From: Dehalococcoidia bacterium
Lineage (GTDB): Bacteria; Chloroflexota; Dehalococcoidia; UBA2979
Assembly (NCBI GenBank): GCA_023228825.1
Contig: JALOAL010000003.1
Coordinates: 62,001 to 126,000, forward strand
Length of the DNA: 64,000 nt
Direction of reading: 5' to 3'
Below the pieces are notes generated by a model. The model saw nothing but the letters and a program-made list of their open reading frames with translations, searched no databases and was not told the origin of the DNA. How positions within the stretch are numbered: position 1 is the first letter of the stretch; each line of letters opens with the position of its first letter. The translations under genes and the position numbers were made by a program. Below are positions 42,148 through 52,141 of the stretch, piece after piece.

Positions 42148-42680
42148 GCGGAGGTGCTCGCCTCCAGCGGCGGCGCCGGATCGGCCGGCAGTGGGTCCAG
42201 GTCCAGCGTCATCGCGATCTCGTCGCAGCCGGGGAACTTGGGGCAGCGATAGCATTCGTTCCAGACCTTGCGCGGCAGGTTCATCACGTCCGCCTGCTGC
42301 CAGCCCAGGCGCTCGAAGAAGCCCGGGCGGTAGGTCAACGCGAACAGGCGTTCCAGGCCCAGCGTGCGGCCCTCCTCCACGCAGGCGTGCACCAGCGCCG
42401 CGCCAATACCGCGCGAGTGGATCGCCTCGTCCACCGCCAGCGACTTCAACTCCGCCAGGTCGGCCCACGTGATGTGCAGCGCAGCGCAGCCGATCACGCG
42501 GTCGCCGTCACGCACCACGAAGAAGTCGCGGAGGTTCTCGTACGTCTCGCCCACGGTACGGGGGAGCATCTGCCCCTGGGCGGCCCAGTAGTTGATGAGC
42601 CGCGCGATGCCCTCGCCGTCATGGACGGTGGCGCGTTCCACGCGGACGTCGGTGACTGGACTGGCTGCCTCGGAGGTCAT
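42144..42680 (-). CDS. argA: N-acetylglutamate synthase-like acetyltransferase
   Basis: The 178-residue GNAT protein has VRVERATVHDGEGIARLINYW, AELKSLAVDEAIHSRGIG (acetyl-CoA loop) and a C-terminal KVWNECYRCPKFPGCDEIAM. That Cys-rich end is typical of the short amino-acid N-acetyltransferases that start arginine synthesis in many bacteria lacking E. coli-type ArgA. The arginine role is a family inference; no arg genes are adjacent. It is coupled to the Nudix gene downstream. Confidence 0.78.
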   Translation of the reverse strand: MTSEAASPVTDVRVERATVHDGEGIARLINYWAAQGQMLPRTVGETYENLRDFFVVRDGDRVIGCAALHITWADLAELKSLAVDEAIHSRGIGAALVHACVEEGRTLGLERLFALTYRPGFFERLGWQQADVMNLPRKVWNECYRCPKFPGCDEIAMTLDLDPLPADPAPPLEASTSA

Positions 42681-42735
42681 GGATCACAGGATAGTCAACC
42701 GCCCCGCTTCACGCTCGCGCGGCGCCGCATGCTTC

Positions 42736-43644
42736 TTACGAGGCGCCCTCGGCGCCCGCGTGGCGGCGCGCGGCGGGGCCCTGCACCTCGTCGATGACGT
42801 TGTCCATGCGCAGCCAGCCCAGGCGGCGGGCCAGGTTGTGGTAGAAGTCGTTCTCCCCGCCCAGCCGCACGAAGCACACCGTCCGAGGCGAACGCGTGAT
42901 GGTCACCTCCGCGCCGGAGTCCACCTCTCGGTGGTGGATGCCGTCCACGCTCATCGCGCCCTCGTAGCCGCGCTCCACGGAGAGACGCAACACCGTCTCG
43001 CCGGGCAGCACCAGCGCATTGGCGCGCGTGAGGTGGGGGGCCACCGGGACCAGGATCATCTCGTCTGACACCGGGTGCAGGATGGGGCCGCCCACGGAGA
43101 GCGAGTAGCCCGTGGAACCCGTCGCCGTGGCGATCACCAGCGCATCCGCGCGGTACTCCGCCAGCATGACGCCGTCGATGTGCGCATGCACCGAGACCGT
43201 GCGCCCCAGAGTGGCGCGGCCGATGACCACGTCATTCAGGGCGTGCAGCGCTTCCTCGCCGTTGAGTTGCGCCTGCACCAGCGAGCGCTCCTCCAGCCGG
43301 CCCTCGCCGTCCAGCACGCGCGCCAGGTCCTGGCCCGCGCGCGCCTCCACAGTCTCCGTGAGGAACCCCAGGCGGCCCATGCGCACGCCGAAGATGGGGA
43401 TGCGTTGTTCTGCGGCATAGGTGGCGGCGTGGAGCACGGTGCCATCCCCACCCACGCAGACCATCAGGTCACTGTCAGCGGACTCGCGCAGGAAGTGGCC
43501 CTCGCCCTCCGGCAGTTGGTAGACGTGGACACGCAGGCCTCGCTGCGTCGCCAGCACCTCCAGCGCCCGCGCCACCTCGCCCGCCCGAGGCACAGAGGGG
43601 TGGTAGTAGATCGCGATGCGCCGGGGTGCAGGGAAGGCGATCAC
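42736..43644 (-). CDS. nadK: NAD kinase
   Basis: The 302-residue enzyme phosphorylates NAD to NADP. It has the GGDGT motif (65-69), the glycine-rich ATATGSTGYSLSVGGP, and LNDVVIGR. Length is normal. GTG 43644 overlaps the tlyA stop (GTGA). The tlyA-nadK order is a common conserved pair in Gram-positive-like genomes, where recN often follows; recN is not here. Confidence 0.96.
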   Translation of the reverse strand: MIAFPAPRRIAIYYHPSVPRAGEVARALEVLATQRGLRVHVYQLPEGEGHFLRESADSDLMVCVGGDGTVLHAATYAAEQRIPIFGVRMGRLGFLTETVEARAGQDLARVLDGEGRLEERSLVQAQLNGEEALHALNDVVIGRATLGRTVSVHAHIDGVMLAEYRADALVIATATGSTGYSLSVGGPILHPVSDEMILVPVAPHLTRANALVLPGETVLRLSVERGYEGAMSVDGIHHREVDSGAEVTITRSPRTVCFVRLGGENDFYHNLARRLGWLRMDNVIDEVQGPAARRHAGAEGAS

Positions 43645-44444
43645 CCGGCCCCCTCCGCGTGCCCCTCATGGCCCTCCCCGCGCACGCTCGCAGAGGGTAG
43701 GCGCAGCCAGAGGAAGAACTCCCGGTTGCCCGCGGGGCCCAGGAGCGGCGATCGCACCACCCCGTACACGCGCAGGCCCAGGTCCAGGGCGGCCAGCGCC
43801 ACCTTCGCGATGCTCGCGGCGTGCACCACCGGGTCACGCACCACGCCGCCCGTCTCCACCTGCTCACGGCCCGCCTCGAACTGCGGCTTCACCAGCACGA
43901 ACAGGTCTGCGCCGGGGCGCAGGGAGCGCACCACGGCGGGGAGGACGGTGGCGGCGGAGATGAAGGACACGTCCATCACCAGCACGTCCGCCGGCACGGC
44001 CAGCGGCTCCAGGGAGCGTGCGTTGACGCGCTCCCGCAGATCCACGCGCGGGTCGCCCCGCAACTTCGAGGCGAACTCCCCGTAGGCCACGTCCACCGCG
44101 ACCACCGTGGCCGCGCCTCGTTGCAGGAGGCAGTCCGTGAAGCCCCCGGTGGAAGCGCCCACGTCCAAACAGCGCTTCCCACGCACGTCCACGCCGGTGT
44201 GCTCCAGCGCGTGGTCCAACTTCTCCCCGCCCCGGCTCACGAAGCGTGGCGGCGTCTTCACCTCTACGACCGCGTCCGGGGACACCGGCGCGGCGGCGCG
44301 GATGGCCACCTGGCCGTCCACCAGCACCTCGCGTGCCAGCACCAGTGCGCGGGCGCGGTCTCGCCCGGACGCCAGGCCACGCTCCACCATCAACTGGTCG
44401 AGTCGTTGCTTCTTGACGCGGGGTGTCCGTGAGGCTGCCGTCAT
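43641..44444 (-). CDS. tlyA: TlyA family rRNA 2'-O-methyltransferase (haemolysin A homologue)
   Basis: The 267-residue protein has an N-terminal S4 RNA-binding domain (QRLDQLMVERGLASGRDRAR) and an FtsJ-like methyltransferase domain with YVSRGG-type FVSRGGEKLDHAL, the SAM motif CLDVGASTGGFTDCLL, and ADVLVMDVSFIS. In mycobacteria TlyA methylates 16S and 23S rRNA and sets capreomycin sensitivity. It starts the tlyA-nadK unit. Confidence 0.93.
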   Translation of the reverse strand: MTAASRTPRVKKQRLDQLMVERGLASGRDRARALVLAREVLVDGQVAIRAAAPVSPDAVVEVKTPPRFVSRGGEKLDHALEHTGVDVRGKRCLDVGASTGGFTDCLLQRGAATVVAVDVAYGEFASKLRGDPRVDLRERVNARSLEPLAVPADVLVMDVSFISAATVLPAVVRSLRPGADLFVLVKPQFEAGREQVETGGVVRDPVVHAASIAKVALAALDLGLRVYGVVRSPLLGPAGNREFFLWLRLPSASVRGEGHEGHAEGAG

Positions 44445-44588
44445 ACCGTTATGTTCGATTCACGACTGCGAGGCCGCAGCGTAGCATCCCGCACGAAAAG
44501 AGGCGCACCGGGGGCGGACGCGGCCACGTCGAGCGTGGTCATCGCGAGTCAGCCGCGACCAGGCAGGGCGAACACGAGGCGCACCCGG

Positions 44589-45902
<1,314 letters not shown>

Positions 45903-45930
45903 GGCTGTCTCCCGCTGGCCCCCGCCGCGT

Positions 45931-46575
45931 CTACGGCTGCTCTGGCTTCGCCAGGATTTCGTCGATCAGACCGTATTCCATGGCGCCCTCCGCCGTCATG
46001 TAGACGTCGCGGTCGGTGTCCGCCTTGATGCGGTCCAGGGTCTGCCCGGTGGCGTCCGCGAGGATCTGGCGGATCTTCTCGTTGTTGCGGAGCAACTCAC
46101 GGGCCGCGATCTCCACGTCCGTGGCCTGGCCGGAGCCGCCTCCCAGCGCCTGGTGCATGTGGATGGTGGCGTTGGGCAGGGCGAAGCGCTTGCCCTTCTC
46201 GCCAGCCGAGAGCAGCACCGTGCCCATGGACGCGGTGACGCCCACCGCAATGGTGCTCACGTCCGCCCGCACAAGGTTCATGGTGTCGTAGATGGCGAGC
46301 CCCGCGTAGATCATGCCGCCCGGCGAGTTCACGTAGATCGAAATGTCCCGATCCGGGTCCTCCCGGTCCAGGAACAGCAACTGCGCGACGATGGAGTTCG
46401 CGACCTGGTCGTCAATGCCGGTGCCCAGGAAGATGATCCGTTCCTTGAGCAAGAGCGAATAGATGTCATAGGCACGCTCACCGCGCGCGGTGGTCTCTAC
46501 CACCATCGGCACGATGTTCTGCGGCTTGAGGAAGCCCTCGGAGAAGTCCTCTGGGCGGGGGGCTCGGTAGGTCAT
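45931..46575 (-). CDS. clpP: ATP-dependent Clp protease proteolytic subunit
   Basis: The 214-residue serine protease has Ser116 in GVTASMGTVLL, His141 in IHMHQALGG and the Asp of DTDRDVYM. ERIIFLGTGIDDQVAN and YVNSPGGMIYAGLAI are typical. ATG 46575 is chosen, though its ribosome site (AGAGG) is immediately adjacent; a later ATG at 46506 would remove the 23-residue propeptide-like start. Located between tig and clpX. Confidence 0.97.
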   Translation of the reverse strand: MTYRAPRPEDFSEGFLKPQNIVPMVVETTARGERAYDIYSLLLKERIIFLGTGIDDQVANSIVAQLLFLDREDPDRDISIYVNSPGGMIYAGLAIYDTMNLVRADVSTIAVGVTASMGTVLLSAGEKGKRFALPNATIHMHQALGGGSGQATDVEIAARELLRNNEKIRQILADATGQTLDRIKADTDRDVYMTAEGAMEYGLIDEILAKPEQP

Positions 46576-46677
46576 CCTCTGGTCCACTCTAGCCAACCCA
46601 CTTGGCCATCCGTGCCGGTCGCCCGGCCCACGTTCTCGTTCCATCGTACCGCGACCAGGTCGCGGTTCCCTTAGGGG

Positions 46678-48204
46678 TTAGTTGGCATCTTCCGTTACGT
46701 CGGCTTCCGTTGCGTCGGCGTCCTCGCCGGTCGCGGCCACCGGCACCTCAGAGGCGCCCGCAGCGTCCGAGGCGGCGCCGACCGGTTCCGTCGCGGCTTC
46801 GGGCGTTGGCTCGCCCACCTCGGCCGCGGCCTCGGCGGCGGCTTCAGCGGTCGCGCCGCGGCGGCGGCGGCTGGCGCGAGGCGCGCCCTCCTCCGCACCG
46901 TCGTCCGGCTGCGAGGCGATCTCCTCGAGCCGTTCGATGGCGTGACGGGTCACCAACTGGCTGCGGATGGAGGAACGGCCGTCCGGGGTGTCGAACAGGC
47001 CGCGGATGGCCTCCGAGTTCGCGCCGGCCATGCCGCCGCTCATCTGGCCCACCAGATTGTCGATCTCCTCGTCAACCTGCCCTTCTGTGACTTCGACCTC
47101 TTCGGCGGCGATGAGTTCGCCCAGGACCAGGGCGCGGCGCACCGTGAGGTCCGCCTGCTCCCGGAACATCTCCCGCACTTCCTCTTCCGTCCGGCCGATG
47201 CTCTTGAGCCAGTTCTCCAGGCCCTCCGGCGTGTGCGAGGCGTGGTTGGACTCCCGGTCGATGGAGCGGTCCACCTCCCGCTGCACCAGCACCTCCGGGT
47301 AGTCCAGCGATGCGGTGGCGATCAGCAGGTCCACGACCTCGTTGTGGTAGGCCTCGGTTGTGGCGCGCTCGGCCTGCTTCTGCAGGTCGGTGCGTACGCG
47401 CTCCTCCAGTTGGGCCACGGTCTCCACGTCGTCCTCGTCCAGCGAGGAGACGAACTCGTCGTCCACGTCCGGGAGGATCTCGCGCTTCACTTCCTTGAGG
47501 CTGACCTTGTAGGCCACCGGCTTGCCGGCCAGTTCCTCGCTAGGGAGGTCCTCGTCCAGCGTGTACTCGATGGTGTGCTCGCCCACGGCAAGGCCCACGA
47601 GGCGCTCCACGAAGCCGGGAAGCGAGACCACGGCGCCCTCGCGCACGGGGAACTCGGCGTCCTCCTCCGTGTGCTCGTCCGGGTGGCCCTCCACCTGCAC
47701 GGCGACGTCAGCGCGGACGTGGTCGTTCCACTCCACCGGACGGTCCACGGGCTCCAGGACGGCGAACTGGCGGCGCAACTGCAGGAAGGTCTCCTGCACC
47801 TGCTCCTCCGTGACTTCCACATCCTCGCGCGGGACGCGCAGGGAGCGGTAGTCCTTCAGGTCCACCTGCGGGCGCACGGGCACGGTGGCCTTCACCACCA
47901 GCGGCTCGGTGGACTCCAGTTCGAACTCCGGCTGGTCGATCGCGTCGATCTGCTCGGACTCCAGCGCCTCGTTGTAGACCTCCGGCACCAGTTCTTCGAG
48001 CGCCTCCTGGAGGATCGCGGCAGTGCCCACGTGGCGCTCCACGGTGCGGCGGTCTGCCTTGCCGGGACGGAAGCCGGGGATGCGCACCTGCCTGGAGATC
48101 CGCGCCACGGCGCGGTCCATGTGCTTGTCGACCCGCTCTTGGTCGACCTCAATCTGCAGGGCAACCAGGCCCTGCCCCTCAAGACGTTCAGTGGTAATTG
48201 CCAA
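46678..48204 (-). CDS. tig: Trigger factor
   Basis: The 508-residue ribosome-bound chaperone has the N-terminal ribosome-binding signature GFRPGK (44-49), a PPIase (FKBP) domain with LPGFVERLVGLAVGEH, and the helical C-terminal domain. The last 75 residues or so form an Arg-containing then Ala/Glu/Asp-rich tail (RRRRGATAEAAAEAAAE) beyond the normal end at about 430. It is the first gene of the tig-clpP-clpX group. Confidence 0.96.
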   Translation of the reverse strand: MAITTERLEGQGLVALQIEVDQERVDKHMDRAVARISRQVRIPGFRPGKADRRTVERHVGTAAILQEALEELVPEVYNEALESEQIDAIDQPEFELESTEPLVVKATVPVRPQVDLKDYRSLRVPREDVEVTEEQVQETFLQLRRQFAVLEPVDRPVEWNDHVRADVAVQVEGHPDEHTEEDAEFPVREGAVVSLPGFVERLVGLAVGEHTIEYTLDEDLPSEELAGKPVAYKVSLKEVKREILPDVDDEFVSSLDEDDVETVAQLEERVRTDLQKQAERATTEAYHNEVVDLLIATASLDYPEVLVQREVDRSIDRESNHASHTPEGLENWLKSIGRTEEEVREMFREQADLTVRRALVLGELIAAEEVEVTEGQVDEEIDNLVGQMSGGMAGANSEAIRGLFDTPDGRSSIRSQLVTRHAIERLEEIASQPDDGAEEGAPRASRRRRGATAEAAAEAAAEVGEPTPEAATEPVGAASDAAGASEVPVAATGEDADATEADVTEDAN

Positions 48205-48301
48205 GGAGTCGTGCCTTCGTCAGGTAGGCCCATGGTGTTGCTCGCGAGGACCAGGAATCGGCACCTCCGGCGCGTTTCCGGGCGCTTACGTACGTCTCGT
48301 C

Positions 48302-48307
48302 ACTATA
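48302..48307 (-). promoter_or_regulatory. -10-like box upstream of tig
   Basis: On the minus strand the sequence reads TATAGT within GCTATAGTGAC, about 100 bases before the tig start. No good -35 is found at standard spacing, so this is only a candidate promoter element. Confidence 0.35.
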
Positions 48308-48398
48308 GCACGCACTCCTGTTGCGCCCTCCACAGGGGGACACCCGCACGATCTCACCAGGACGACCACGATCCGCCGGACCCGGCCATTCGCGCCCG

Positions 48399-49361
48399 TT
48401 AGCGCGCTCGGATCGCATCGTTCAGGGCGTCCCCCAGCAGGTTGAACGCAAAGAGCAGGACCGTGACCACGGCGCCCGGCACCAGCAGCAGGTGCGGGTG
48501 CGACTGGAACGTCCGTGCGCCCGACCCTTCGAACAGCATGGCCCCGAACGAGGCGGCCGGCGGCTGCACCCCCACCCCGAACCAGGTCAGCACGATCTCT
48601 GACCCGGCGATGCCGCCCAGCGTGGCGGAGACGGACAGGATGATGAGGAACGACACGTTGGGCAGCAGGTGGCTTCGGATCACCCGCCCGGAGGTGGCCC
48701 CCAGCGACTCCGCAGCCAGCACGAAGTCGTTCTCCCGCAGTTGCAGCACCTGCGCCCGGATGATGCGGGCGGACCCTACCCAGAAGAACAGCGACAATGC
48801 CCCGAACACGAGCAGGTACGAGGAGAACCCGGACGCCACGAGCCCGTCCACGAACGTGTTCGCCTCGATCCAGCGCACCCACGAGTCGACGCGGTCACCC
48901 AGGCTGGCGTTGATGAGGATCAGCATCACCAGGGCCGGGAGCGACGAAAAGATGTCGCCCAGCCGCATGATCGCCCCGTCCACCCAGCCACCCCGATACC
49001 CCGCGAGCAGGCCGAGGCCGTTGCCGATGATGAGCGAGCCGGAAAGGACAACGGCGGTGGTGACGATGAGCGTGGTGCGCGCCGAATAGATGGTGCGGCT
49101 GAGCATGTCGCGGCCCAGGCGGTCCGTGCCCAGCCAGTGGTCTGCGCTGGGCCCCTCCAGCCCTCGGTCCAGGTTCTGGCGCGTGTAGGAGTACGGCGCC
49201 ACCAGCGGCGCGAAGAGCCCGGCGCCGTAGATCACCACGATGAGCACGAGCGAGATCATCGCCAGTTTCTTGCGGCGCAGGCGCCGCCAGACCGCGCGCC
49301 ATTCGCCCTCGCCCTCGGCGGACTCGTAGTGGACGTCCTGGTCGAAGGTGGCGGCGGTCAT
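48399..49361 (-). CDS. Peptide/nickel-type ABC transporter permease (DppC/OppC)
   Basis: The 320-residue membrane protein has an N-terminal helix (RRKKLAMISLVLIVVIYGAG), LGTDRLGRDMLSRTIYSART, which is diagnostic of the OppC/DppC family, and the EAA-type ATPase contact AAESLGATSGRVIRSHLLPN. It forms a heterodimer with the DppB-type subunit. It overlaps the upstream permease gene by 4 bases. No ATPase gene follows; tig is next. Confidence 0.92.
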   Translation of the reverse strand: MTAATFDQDVHYESAEGEGEWRAVWRRLRRKKLAMISLVLIVVIYGAGLFAPLVAPYSYTRQNLDRGLEGPSADHWLGTDRLGRDMLSRTIYSARTTLIVTTAVVLSGSLIIGNGLGLLAGYRGGWVDGAIMRLGDIFSSLPALVMLILINASLGDRVDSWVRWIEANTFVDGLVASGFSSYLLVFGALSLFFWVGSARIIRAQVLQLRENDFVLAAESLGATSGRVIRSHLLPNVSFLIILSVSATLGGIAGSEIVLTWFGVGVQPPAASFGAMLFEGSGARTFQSHPHLLLVPGAVVTVLLFAFNLLGDALNDAIRAR

Positions 49362-50344
49362 CCTCGGGACGCCCCCAGGCGGACGCGCGGGTCCACGAAG
49401 CCGTAGGCGATCTCCGCCAGCAGGTTCATGAGGACAAAGGCGGTGGAGAAGATGATGGTGGTGGCCAGGATCACGTCGTAGTCCCGGCTGGTGACCGCCT
49501 GGAAGGTGAGGCGTCCAATGCCATTGATGCCCAGCAGCGTCTCCACGAAGAACGCCCCCTCGATGATCCCGGAGAGCGCGAAGCCCACCACCGTGATCAA
49601 CGGCAGGAGCGAGTTGGGGAAGACGTGCTTGAACTGCACCACGGCCTCTGACAGCCCCTTCGCCCGAGCGGTGCGGACGTAGTCCAGCGTGTTCACCTCC
49701 AGCGCCGAGACGCGCACCAGCCGCGCGACGCCCACGAAGCCCGGTAGCGTGAAGGCGATCAATGGCACGTACAGCCGCGGATCAGGGATCGGCACCGCGA
49801 TCACGCCCGCGATCCACCAGATCTCGAAGAGGCCGTCCCATCCGCCCACGGGTACCCATTGCAGTTGCAGCGCCAGTAGCCAGAGCAACGGCGGGATCAG
49901 CACCAGCACCGGGATCGCCTGCAGGAACAGCAGCGTCCCGATGATCGCCGGATCTACCCACGTCCCGGCCAAGCGTGCGGCGATCAGGCCCAGCGGAATG
50001 CCCACGGCAAACACCACCACCAGGGCCACAAAGCCCAACTGCGCGGACACCCACATGCGCGGCAGGATCAACTCGGTCACGGTGAAGCCGCGCTGGATCG
50101 TGTAGGACTCGCCGAAGTCGCCCTGGAGCGCGCTGGTCAGCCAGCGGGCGTACTGCTCCACCACCGAGCCGTCCAGGCCGCGCTCGCGCCGCACCTGGTC
50201 CAGCACCTCCGGATCGCGGATCTGGCCCGCCGCCACGGCGACGGGATCGCCCGGCCCGAAGCGGGCGAGGCTGAATGTGGCGAAAGAGACGATGAGCAGG
50301 ATGACCGGCAGCCACAGCAGCCGACGAACCACGTACGTGCCCAC
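49358..50344 (-). CDS. Peptide/nickel-type ABC transporter permease (DppB/OppB)
   Basis: The 328-residue permease starts YVVRRLLWLPVILLIVSFATF, the usual OppB/DppB first helix, and has the EAA-like loop DYVRTARAKGLSEAVVQFKHVFPNSLLP in two parts (ARAKGLSE..FPNSLLP). Six membrane segments are likely. It lies 28 bases after the binding-protein gene and overlaps the second permease by 4 bases. Confidence 0.92.
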   Translation of the reverse strand: MGTYVVRRLLWLPVILLIVSFATFSLARFGPGDPVAVAAGQIRDPEVLDQVRRERGLDGSVVEQYARWLTSALQGDFGESYTIQRGFTVTELILPRMWVSAQLGFVALVVVFAVGIPLGLIAARLAGTWVDPAIIGTLLFLQAIPVLVLIPPLLWLLALQLQWVPVGGWDGLFEIWWIAGVIAVPIPDPRLYVPLIAFTLPGFVGVARLVRVSALEVNTLDYVRTARAKGLSEAVVQFKHVFPNSLLPLITVVGFALSGIIEGAFFVETLLGINGIGRLTFQAVTSRDYDVILATTIIFSTAFVLMNLLAEIAYGFVDPRVRLGASRG

Positions 50345-50372
50345 GCCGCCTCCCTGCTCCGAGCCCTCGACG

Positions 50373-52031
50373 CTAGCGGTCGACCTCCACGTAGCGCAGG
50401 CGCGGGATCACCATCGGCGGCTCGAACCAGCCCGAGACTTCCGCCTTCACCACCTGGTGCGCGGTGCCGAAGTAGAGCGGCAGCCAGACGGCGTCCTCGA
50501 TCATCAACTCCTGCGCCTCGCGGTAGAGGGAGAGGCGCGTCTCCGCGTCCTGCTCCGTGCGCGCCTGGTCCAGCAGCGCGTCCACCTGGGGGTTGGCGTA
50601 GTTCGTGCTGTTCAACTGCGAGCCGGAGTGGAACAGCAGGTCCAGGATGTCCTCCGGGTCCGGGTAGTCCATGATCCACCCGGCGTTGTACGCCTGCAGA
50701 CGGCCGCTGTCCTGGTCCGCCAGGAACGTGGCGAAGTCCGTCTGCCGCACCTCCACCTCGATGCCCAGTTCCGTCCGCCACTGCTCGAGGAACGCCTGCA
50801 TGTCGATGCTGGCCTCGGCGCCGGCGCCCGTCTCCGTGATGACGATGGCGGGCATGCTGTCCGCGTACTGCGACTGCGCCAGTTCCGCGCGTGCGGCCTC
50901 CGGGTCGAACGGCAGTGTGAGGTCATCCGGGACGTAGCCGGGCATCTGCGGCATCAGGATCCCTGTGGCCGGCGCGATCATGCCGTTGAAGGTGACGTTG
51001 GCGATGCGGTTTCGGTCGATGGACAGCCCCAGCGCGCGACGCACGTGCACGTCGTCGAACGGCGGGACGTTGGTGTTGAACGCCAGGTAGGACACGGAGA
51101 ACTGCGGCCACTCCCGGTAGTACGGCCCCAGGTCCGAGTTCGGGTCACGCGCGCGTTCGATGTCGTTGATGGAGATGGAGGCCACGTCCAGTTCGTCGTT
51201 CTCCCAGCGCGTGAGCGCGGAGCCGCCCGAGAGCAGGTAGACCGCCTCCGCCAGCCGAGGCGCGCCCAGGTGGTAGTCCGCATTCGCCTGTAGCACGATG
51301 CGCTCGCCCAGGCGCCACTCCACCAGGCGGTACGGCCCCGTGCCGTTCGGCTGCCGCGTCCAGTTCCGAGGGTTGCCCTCCACCTGTTGGCGGTCCACCA
51401 CGAAGGCCGTGGGGTAGGTCAACTTCGCGAGGAAGTACGGCTTGGGCGCGTCGATCGTGAAGCGGATCGTGCGGTCGTCCACCACCTCGATGCCCTCGAT
51501 GCCCTCGGCCAGGCCGAAGAAGTGCTCCCGCGCGCCCACGATGTCGCCCAGGTAGGCCATGGCGGTGGGCGAGGAGAGCGCGCGCGAGGCGGCCCGCTCG
51601 ATGGACCAGCGCACGTCCTCCGCGGTCACGCGCGCGCCGTTGTGGAACTCAATGTCGTCGCGCAGCGTGAAGGTGTAGGTCAGCCCGTCGTCGCTGACCT
51701 CGACGGACTCCGCCAGGTCCAACTGGATGTTGAGGTCCTGGTCCAGCGTCACGAGCCCGCCGAAGACCTCCACGATGTACTCGGCGGACAGCGCATCGCC
51801 CGCGACGTGCGGGTCCAGCGTGACCGGGTCGTTCGAGGCCAGCCGCAGGCGCCCGGAGGCGGCCTCCGCCGGCGCAGATCCGCCGCCGCCCGGTGCGGTG
51901 GTGGTGCCGCCACTTCCACCGCCTCCGCCGTCGTCACCGCCCAGGAGCAGGATGGCGGAGAGGCCGCCCACCGCCAGCACCAGGACGGCAAGCACCGAGA
52001 GCAGGATCGCCAGCAGCCGGTTCTGACTCAT
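50373..52031 (-). CDS. ABC transporter solute-binding protein, family 5
   Basis: The 552-residue protein captures peptides or similar solutes outside the membrane. It has a strong N-terminal membrane helix (ILLSVLAVLVLAVGGLSAIL) followed by a Gly/Thr/Ser linker, and no lipobox Cys, so it is probably tethered by an uncleaved anchor. The family 5 domain includes TLDPHVAGDALSAEYIVEVF and FHNGARVTAEDVRWSIER. It leads the three-gene transporter operon. Confidence 0.92.
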   Translation of the reverse strand: MSQNRLLAILLSVLAVLVLAVGGLSAILLLGGDDGGGGGSGGTTTAPGGGGSAPAEAASGRLRLASNDPVTLDPHVAGDALSAEYIVEVFGGLVTLDQDLNIQLDLAESVEVSDDGLTYTFTLRDDIEFHNGARVTAEDVRWSIERAASRALSSPTAMAYLGDIVGAREHFFGLAEGIEGIEVVDDRTIRFTIDAPKPYFLAKLTYPTAFVVDRQQVEGNPRNWTRQPNGTGPYRLVEWRLGERIVLQANADYHLGAPRLAEAVYLLSGGSALTRWENDELDVASISINDIERARDPNSDLGPYYREWPQFSVSYLAFNTNVPPFDDVHVRRALGLSIDRNRIANVTFNGMIAPATGILMPQMPGYVPDDLTLPFDPEAARAELAQSQYADSMPAIVITETGAGAEASIDMQAFLEQWRTELGIEVEVRQTDFATFLADQDSGRLQAYNAGWIMDYPDPEDILDLLFHSGSQLNSTNYANPQVDALLDQARTEQDAETRLSLYREAQELMIEDAVWLPLYFGTAHQVVKAEVSGWFEPPMVIPRLRYVEVDR

Positions 52032-52141
52032 GTCGCGTGCCTCATCCAGGGACGCTCATCGCAGTGAGAGTAGTCGGGAGTCCGCAGGATAACCCACTTC
52101 CTGGCCGCCACGTGACCGGCGTGCGCGTCATGCGTGGCAAG

